Source of the DNA: Sodiomyces alkalinus F11
Taxonomy: Eukaryota; Ascomycota; Sordariomycetes; Glomerellales; Plectosphaerellaceae
Assembly (NCBI RefSeq): GCF_003711515.1
Contig: NW_021167081.1
Location: 2,536,483 to 2,600,482, forward strand
Direction of reading: 5' to 3'
DNA: 64,000 nucleotides
Shown here: one piece after another, positions 57,787 through 64,000 of the stretch
Position numbering within the stretch: position 1 is the first letter of the stretch
How the letters are laid out: every line of letters begins with the position of its first letter
Notes under the pieces: generated by a model
What the model saw: only the letters and a program-made list of their open reading frames with translations
The model's database searches: none
What the model was told of the DNA's origin: nothing
Program-made: the position numbers and the translations under genes

Positions 57787-58072
57787 TATTGTACGTTAAA
57801 ATAGCACTTAGATAATCCCCATAGTAGAGTAGAAATCTCGTATATATATATTATATTAAGTTATATCTAGGAGAGTCTTTTATACCCTTAATTAGGGTAG
57901 TAAAGACTCTGTTATGAGTACTATATTATTTAAATCCTATCCGGTCTTCTCCGGTATCCGCCCCTATTATATCCTAATACCCGAGGTCTCCGATATCCGA
58001 AGCCCTTAGTTATAGCGTGGATCCCCTTAGATCCCCTATAGACTACGTTATGGTCCGTGCGCCCATACGACA
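57787..58072 (-). mobile_element. Element G 5' LTR
   Basis: 286 bp. In minus orientation it runs from TGTCGTATGGGCGCACGG to AACGTACAATA, and equals 47785-48070 apart from transitions and small indels. Confidence 0.93.
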
Positions 58073-61000
58073 AAAGGAACCTACCGGAGTATAAGCTATC
58101 CATGATACCTATTTAGTTACGGGATCCTTATTCGCGGGCATTATTTAATAACTACGACGGAAGTGTAAAGAGGTCTTAATCTAGGGAGTGAGCTTAAGAG
58201 ATATCGAAAAAGCGTTATATAAGAAATAACTAGCGGACCTAAAGGACTTTATACCCGAAGAGCTACAATAAGAATTCGGCGACCTATTCGCGCCCGATAA
58301 GGGTAATTAATTACCGCTATACTAACTACGAGTCGACTATAAGGTAAACCTTATACTCGGAAGCGACGGTAAAGAACTATCGCTTCCCTAAAGGCTACTC
58401 TGTAATATATTAAGAGTAAAACTCCTAGTATTATAGAAAATACTTACCGACCTAATAGATACGGGATTTATTCGTGCTAGTATTTTAAAAGCCGCGGCTC
58501 CCATCCTCTGCATAGGGAAGCTAGGCGGAGGACTTCGATTTTAGTATAACTATCGAGTATTAAACGCGATTACTAAGTAAGACCGTTACCTACTCCTTTT
58601 AATCGCCGAGATACTATAAAACCTAAGCTAAGCGAAATAGTTTACGAAGCTTAACGTAATCGCTACTTTCTATAAGATTAGGATAGCCTTAGGATACGAA
58701 TACAAGACCGTGTTCCGAACTCGGTTTAGGCTCTTCGAATAGCTTATCTACCCGTTCGGCTTAAGTAGAGCCCCCGCGACTTCCTAGCGATATAGTAATA
58801 AAACGCTATAGTGTTACCTAAACGACTTTATAACCGCTTATATTAATAATATCCTAGTTTACTTTAGCGGGAGTCGGCCCGACTATAAGGCGAAGGTAAA
58901 GTAGGTGCTCCGCGAGCTTATAAACGCTAGCCTAAACCTAAATCCGTTAAAATACGAGTTTAGCGTAAAGATAGTAAAGTACCTAGGGTTTATAGTCACC
59001 GCGGGGAAGGGCGTGTTTTACGACCTAAAGAAGTTACGAGCTATCCGCGAGTAAGAAGCGCCTATAACGGTTAAGGGCGTATAAAGCTTTTTAGGGTTTA
59101 CGAATTATTACCGGATCTTTATTAAGAGCTTTTCGGGGATCTTTACCCCGTTAATAGCATTTTTAGTAAGAAAGACTACGCCTTTTGATAGGTCCTAAGG
59201 AAGAAACGGCCTTTCGCGAGCTAAAGGCGAGGTTTTAAGAAGGACTAATACTATAATAATAGGACCTAGTAAATAAGATATTTATTAAGACTGATTACTC
59301 GGGGTTCGCCTTTAGGGGTAGCCTAATATAAGAAGATATAGAGGGAAATCGCTACGTAATTATATACTACTCTTATAAACTTAATAGAGTAGAATATAAT
59401 TACCCGATCCACGACAAGGAAATATTAGCGATTATAAGTTATCTAATAATATAGCGGGCCGAGCTTATTAGTTATAGGTAATTTATAGTTCTCTCCGACT
59501 ATAAGGCCATTAAATTCTTTATAATAAAACGAACGCTTACTAAGCGATAAAGCTAATAGGCTAATAATCTTATATAGTTTAACTTTATACTTAAGTATCG
59601 GAAGGGAAAAGATAATATAATAGCGGACGCCCTCTCGGGTTAATAGTAAGATAAGCCCTAAGATATAACGGATAAATAGGAGTCATCTTATTATATTTAA
59701 TTAATCCCCGATACCGCGATTCTACCTAGTATTTACTATATTAATAGTAATTAAACGATCTATAAGGCGGATTAAAAGCTATAACGATTATAGGATATGA
59801 CGCTTACGACTAATAAATAGTATTAAGGAGCCTTATCTACGGTTACTAAAGAAGAATGGTAGTTCTTACTATTATTATTATTAAAGCTATAAATAGCCGA
59901 GTACTTAGTCTTTACGACCGTGTTACTACTATTCCGCGACCGAATTTAGGTGCCCGGGTCTATTAAAGGGTTAACGTTATAAGGGAGGATTATCTAGTTA
60001 ATTCACGACTTAGTAATCGGAGGGCACCCCGGATATAAAAATACTATTACCTTAATAGCGTGTCGCTTCTTTTAGCCGAGGATAAATAAGGATATCCGGC
60101 GATTTATCCGGAACTACGATATCTACGGAAAAGGGTATATATAGAGAAATACAAAATAAGGCCTTTTACGCCCCCTCCCTGTATTAGAACGAGTACGGAG
60201 CGACTTATTAATAGACTTTATAATAGACCTGCTATTAACCGGCGAGAAAAAGACGTGCTGCCTTTAGGTTATTATAGATCGCCTAACTAAAGCTATAATA
60301 TTAAAAGCGATAAAGATAATAAAAGCCGAAGCTTACGCGGAATAATTCCTATACTATAATTTCCGGTTTTATAGATTGCCTAGGTCGATTATAAATAACC
60401 GAGGTTTAAACTTAATAAGTAGGTTCTAGAAGCACTTTTACGAGCTTGTATAAATATCGTGTAAGCTTAGTATAGTATACTACCCCTAGACCGATAAAGT
60501 AATACAGCGTATAAACTAAGAAATATAAGCCTATTTACGAGCTTTTATCTATTATGCCTAAGATAACTAGGATCGTTCATTACCCGCGGTATAACTAGCC
60601 ATAAATAACCGCGAGAGCTCTTCGATAGCGTTTAGTCCTTTCTTCTTAGAATATAGCTACTATATCGACCCGATCTAGTTAACCGAAAAGCCCCTTATAG
60701 AACCTAGAGTATTAGCGGCCTATAACCTACTATAACGTTTATAGGAAACGATCGAGTTCGTCTAAACCGCGATCGTATCGATATAGCTCCGGAATATGGA
60801 GTCTGCTAACTAATATTATATACCGGCTAAGCGTTTTAAGGTTAACGACTTAGTCTAGCTATTATTAGCTAATTACTCGACTCCGCGATTATCCTATAAG
60901 CTTAATTAGCTTTATCGTAAATACTAAGTTATAAAAGTGATTAGCCTACATATAGTTAAGCTCGCCGTGCTATTATAAATCTACCCCTGATTCTACGTAG

Positions 61001-61356
61001 ACTTATTATATCGCGCGGGCGATAACCCCTTTCCGGGATAAGTAGTAAATAACCCTTAATTACTGCCTATTCGAGAGGTAACCGATAGTAAAGAATAGGA
61101 AGTCGAGGAGATCCTTTACACGAGGATAAAAAGGTAAGGTAAGGGATTAAGATATAAGGTAGTAGTATAATGGGTAGGATACTACGAGCCTATATAAGAA
61201 CTACTAAAACTATTAGCGTAAACGCGGGTATTTAATAAGTTTAAAGGGAAATTCGGCTTAATAATGATAAATAATAGCCTATTAAACACCTTCGCACTAT
61301 CATGATACAGGAACCGATATATAAGCGATCGTATCGCGATAATCGGAACGGAGTAA
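58073..61356 (+). pseudogene. Element F pol, second part: RT, RNase H, integrase, chromodomain
   Basis: Plus strand. Protease-to-RT linker: DLKDFIPEELQ, EFGDLFAPDKG (about 58235-58305). RT: GGGLRFQYNYRVLNAITK (58525-58580), TKLNVIATFYKIRIALGYEYKT (about 58645-58710) and a catalytic YINNILVYFSGS (about 58840-58875) with both Asp now Asn. RNase H: VEYNYPIHDKEILAIISYL (about 59390-59450), KYRKGKDNIIADAL. Integrase: GGHPGYKNTITLIACRFFQP (about 60020-60080), LLIDFIIDLLL near 60210, FYRLPRSIINNRG, SIVYYPQTDKVIQRINQE (about 60470-60525). Chromodomain: VEEILYTRIKRQGKGLRYKV (about 61100-61160), then GYYEP. The stop near 61354 faces the antisense ORF. Confidence 0.93.
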
Positions 61357-61370
61357 GAATTAGATTTAGT

Positions 61371-62866
61371 TTATACCGGATAGGCCCCGCGCCCTAGCCA
61401 CGCTTAATATCAGCCTAGATTAATATCCTTAGCCTTAAAATGGCTATTCTCGGGATTATCGACTTCCGTAAAAGTCTTACCCTTATCACCCCGCTATAGG
61501 TCGGAGTCTATCTCCTCGACCTTATTATTATCTTTATTATTATTATTATCAGGGATTATAACCGCGCTAGTAATAGTTATACCCGTAGGTATAAAAGCCT
61601 GCCTATACTCCGCGTATTAGTAGAATTCGGAAATTATAATATTAGCACGACTAAGTATAAGTATCTCCCTAAATAGCTAAGTATACTCTCTTAGCTCTAT
61701 AAGACTAAAGCGCCTAAAGTCTTTATCCGATAATATTAACCCCGATAAGAGAGTAGGAGTAATAGGACGGGTATTCTTTTCCGTTATAATATTAAGAGAG
61801 ACTAAGCCCGAAACTACTACCTTTCTTATAACCTTATAAGGAGGAGATAAGGCTAGCTATTCCGCCCTAATAACGACCTCCTCTAAAGGCGATACGTCTA
61901 ATCCTAATACTATCTTTTCTACGACCTTTAAGGGAGGAGAAAAGACTAGCGTAACTACCTTATTAACGACCTTTATTACTAGAGAAACTAAGGCTAATTT
62001 AGTCATCTTATTAATAACCTTAGGAAAAGGCAGTAAGGCTAACTACGGTACTACCTTTTCTTAGACCTCCTAAGGAGGAGAAAGGGCTAGCGCGACTATT
62101 ATACTAAGAGCCTCCGCGGGATATATAGCTATATGTAATATCGCCGTTATCGTTTCCCTAGCTATAAGGGTATCCTAGAACGCTGCGTAGGCGTTAAGAT
62201 ACGGTTCCTATTCCTAGGAGAAGGTTAACGACGCGGTCACGACCTTAAAGGGGGAGGAGGTTTTATAGGGGTATTCTTATTATCGTCGCTAATAAGGGTA
62301 GCCGTCTCGAATAACCTCTACGCGTAGCCTTTAAGGTATACTAGGAGACGAGTATACTAGTATATCTTCGTAGAGTATATATAGTATTTCTTCCCCCGAT
62401 TAATCTAGCTATAATAAAGGCGTTTATACTTCCTATTAGCGACGTCGCGCGTGTAAGGGAGGCACGGCTTAGTGTAAACGCTACTAGGAGGGTGCTTAAG
62501 AGGCTAACTACCCGCCGATTTCTTTCTCTTAGGCGGCGGCGAGGGCGATAACGCGAACTATTATACGGTTAGTATCGCCTTAAGGCGCGAGAGTATTATA
62601 CCTATATCGTTATTAGCGGCTCAATTACTATTATTATTACCCTTATTATTACTAGGGGCTAGCGCTATATATAAAAACGATATAAGTTAGTAGAGGGTTC
62701 TTTACGAAAGATCGTGAGCGAGAGACGGCTTACCTTAGACGGGGAACTCTTAAACTAACTAAGTATTATTAATATTACCCGAGGACGAGAGAAGTTAGAG
62801 GAGTCGTTGCTATAAGAAAAAACGAATACGTACGGAATCGCTATTACTATTATTATTATTATTAAA
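61371..62866 (-). pseudogene. Antisense ORF of element F, unknown function
   Basis: Same protein as 22480-23973 in B, again opposed to pol and tail-to-tail with it (14 bases between stops). Shared blocks: Asn-rich start, EFPV, KPCLPYTRDVANRKYKR (near 62455-62405), FETATLISDDNKNT, repeats with SPP-V--KV, PLSGLILSDKDFRRFSLIEL (near 61760-61700), AVIIPDN, GKTFTEVDNPENS and the DINLG end. The Cys/His candidate residues are again partly Tyr. Conservation of frame, start context and end in two copies supports a real gene. Confidence 0.78.
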
Positions 62867-63109
62867 GGTAGGGAGGGGAATAAAGGAAACGAGAGCCTAC
62901 GAGGAAAATGGGGCCGATATATTTACGGATAGTATCTACGCGAGGGGGGCCTATATTACTATTTCGGGTATATAAATAAAGGTTAGTAAGCGACCTAAGA
63001 TTTTTTTAATATCGAGGTAAAGGTAAGGTAAAATACAAGGACACGATTATTCCTTTATTACCGCGATATAAAGGGAGCTAAACTATAACGGTAACGCGCA
63101 GTTATATAA

Positions 63110-63133
63110 CCCCTAGAGGGAGAGGGGGGGTAG
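63110..63133 (+). other. Element F polypurine tract
   Basis: GAGGGAGAGGGGGGG lies three bases before the LTR start TGTTACGGG; equivalent to 22209-22240 in B. Confidence 0.85.
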
Positions 63134-63348
63134 TGTTACGGGTTAACCCCGATATAGAGAATCCGGCTATACTCCGGATCTTCCTAACTACGCACTTAGT
63201 TAACGGACCTATATCGCTAAACTATCGCTACCTTATAGCTAGCCTAGCGCTATAGACTTTTCTTCTTTTTCCTTCTTTCTTCCTTAGTTCTAGATAATCT
63301 ATTATTACGACCTTACTTAGTGCCACGACCTATAACTAGTCATTTATA
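63134..63348 (+). mobile_element. Element F 3' LTR
   Basis: A 215-bp LTR from TGTTACGGGTTAACCCC to GTCATTTATA. It is followed by TCTAC and then by E integrase sequence. Confidence 0.95.
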
Positions 63349-63353
63349 TCTAC

Positions 63354-64000
63354 TACCGGTTTTATAGGATACCGAAGTCTATTAGTAGCAATTAAGGGTC
63401 GAACTAGACTAGTCGCTTCTAGTAACACTTCTATAAGCTCGCGGGTATTAAATAGCGACTTAGTATAGTATACTACCCTTCGACGGATAAAGGTCCCGAG
63501 CGTATTAACTAGGACGTCTAAACCTACCTATAAGTCTATACCTATTCTACCTAAGATAATTAGAATATACTACTTCCGGTCGTATAACTAGCGTTAAATA
63601 ATCGGGTATATTTATCGATCTACCTTAGCCTAATCTTCTTATAACACGGGTACTATATAGAGCCCCTTTAGATTAATACGACCTTACTAACTAATAAATA
63701 CAAGGCGTCCGCGTATAACTTACTAAGTCGCTTTTGAGAAGCTGCTTAGTTCGCCTTGGCTATAATAGCCGCTATATAATAACTATACTAGGAGGAATTA
63801 GTAAACCGTAGGCGTTACCCCGGTAAAAGCTTCGCAAAGAATAACCTTATTTAGTAAGATATTAGTAATTACTCCTCGCTAAGGCCCTTAGAAAAGCTTA
63901 GCTAGCTCTACTATAAATATAAAGTTCCTAAGGTCGTTAATTCGTATATCGTGGAGCTTAATATCTCTTCGTAGATCTATAACTGCTTCTACGTAGATCT
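63354..64000 (+). pseudogene. Element E pol, second part: integrase, continues past window
   Basis: E resumes after F. RFYRIPKSISSNQ-type start (63357 on), HFYKLAGIK, RLSIVYYPSTDKGPERIN (about 63450-63510), DNQNILLPVV, LALNNRVYLS near 63590-63620, then the tail KYKVPKVVNSYIVELN (about 63915-63960). Stops are Gln type. The frame is offset by one base against the left part (before 45863), so an indel lies near the joint. Confidence 0.9.

Larger units (their letters stand above)
47785..58072 (-). mobile_element. Copia element G, interrupted by element I
   Basis: A minus-strand Ty1/copia element between 286-bp LTRs. Order from the right: LTR, half-tRNA primer site, gag, integrase, repeat-rich linker, RT, RNase H, polypurine tract, LTR. 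Element I (3.9 kb) splits the linker. No target duplication of G is visible (GTAGC left, AAAGG right). B has about 28 extra bases at the same place, so the insertion site was trimmed or F differs from B. Confidence 0.9.
45868..63348 (+). mobile_element. Chromovirus-type gypsy element F, interrupted by copia G
   Basis: Same family as B, in plus orientation: identical LTR length (215 bp), same leader, gag, pol with chromodomain, antisense ORF and polypurine tract. It inserts in the integrase gene of E. Without the nested G (10.3 kb) it measures about 7.2 kb, equal to B. Confidence 0.93.
41330..64000 (+). mobile_element. Gypsy element E, interrupted by F, G and I
   Basis: The outermost element of a four-level nest. 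Its gag (from 42310) and pol (43370-45862) read on the plus strand. They break at the left LTR of F and resume at 63354 with the integrase core, running off the window. The left limit is set provisionally at the end of D. Confidence 0.8.

Overview
The window is a gene-free, transposon-packed heterochromatic block from a filamentous ascomycete (Pezizomycotina-type) fungus. TpA is very common, CpA and TpG are scarce, and CpG is kept. Every long reading frame is broken almost only by TAG/TAA where the protein family has Gln or Trp. That is the signature of repeat-induced point mutation (RIP, CpA to TpA). I found no host gene, tRNA, rRNA or CRISPR array. All coding features below are RIP-killed transposon genes, so their ends are approximate.

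Layout. 1-1933: 3' half of a Ty1/copia element (+) with its 3' LTR. 1934-13358: a second copia element, K1 (-), split by a full-length Tad1-like LINE (4018-10219, -) with a 12-bp target duplication. 13359-35045: gypsy element C (-), with an unusual repeat-bearing LTR, a third ORF, and its pol split by gypsy element A (15911-33104, +). A is itself split by gypsy element B (21994-29227, -). 35050-41329: composite LTR element D, whose pol runs against a separate plus-strand ORF. 41330-64000: gypsy element E (+), split by gypsy F (45868-63348, +), which is split by copia G (47785-58072, -), which is split by a non-autonomous LTR element I (50129-54060). Most host/insert joints were checked by matching target-site duplications and by reading the interrupted frame across the joint.

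How the parts work together. The intact ancestors would have copied themselves through gag-pol (capsid, protease, reverse transcriptase, RNase H, integrase). B, D and F carry integrase-linked chromodomains, which in known chromoviruses steer insertion into H3K9-methylated chromatin; this fits the nesting. Nothing here should now be active on its own: catalytic Asp codons have become Asn, zinc-knuckle Cys/His have become Tyr, and stops are everywhere.

The least ordinary content is the set of extra ORFs outside gag-pol. B and F, two copies of one family, share a convergent antisense ORF between pol and the 3' LTR. A and C each have a sense ORF after pol. D has an acidic ORF opposed to its pol. 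Element I has no recognisable protein, but carries scattered copies of a motif related to the palindrome CCCTGATCAGGG.
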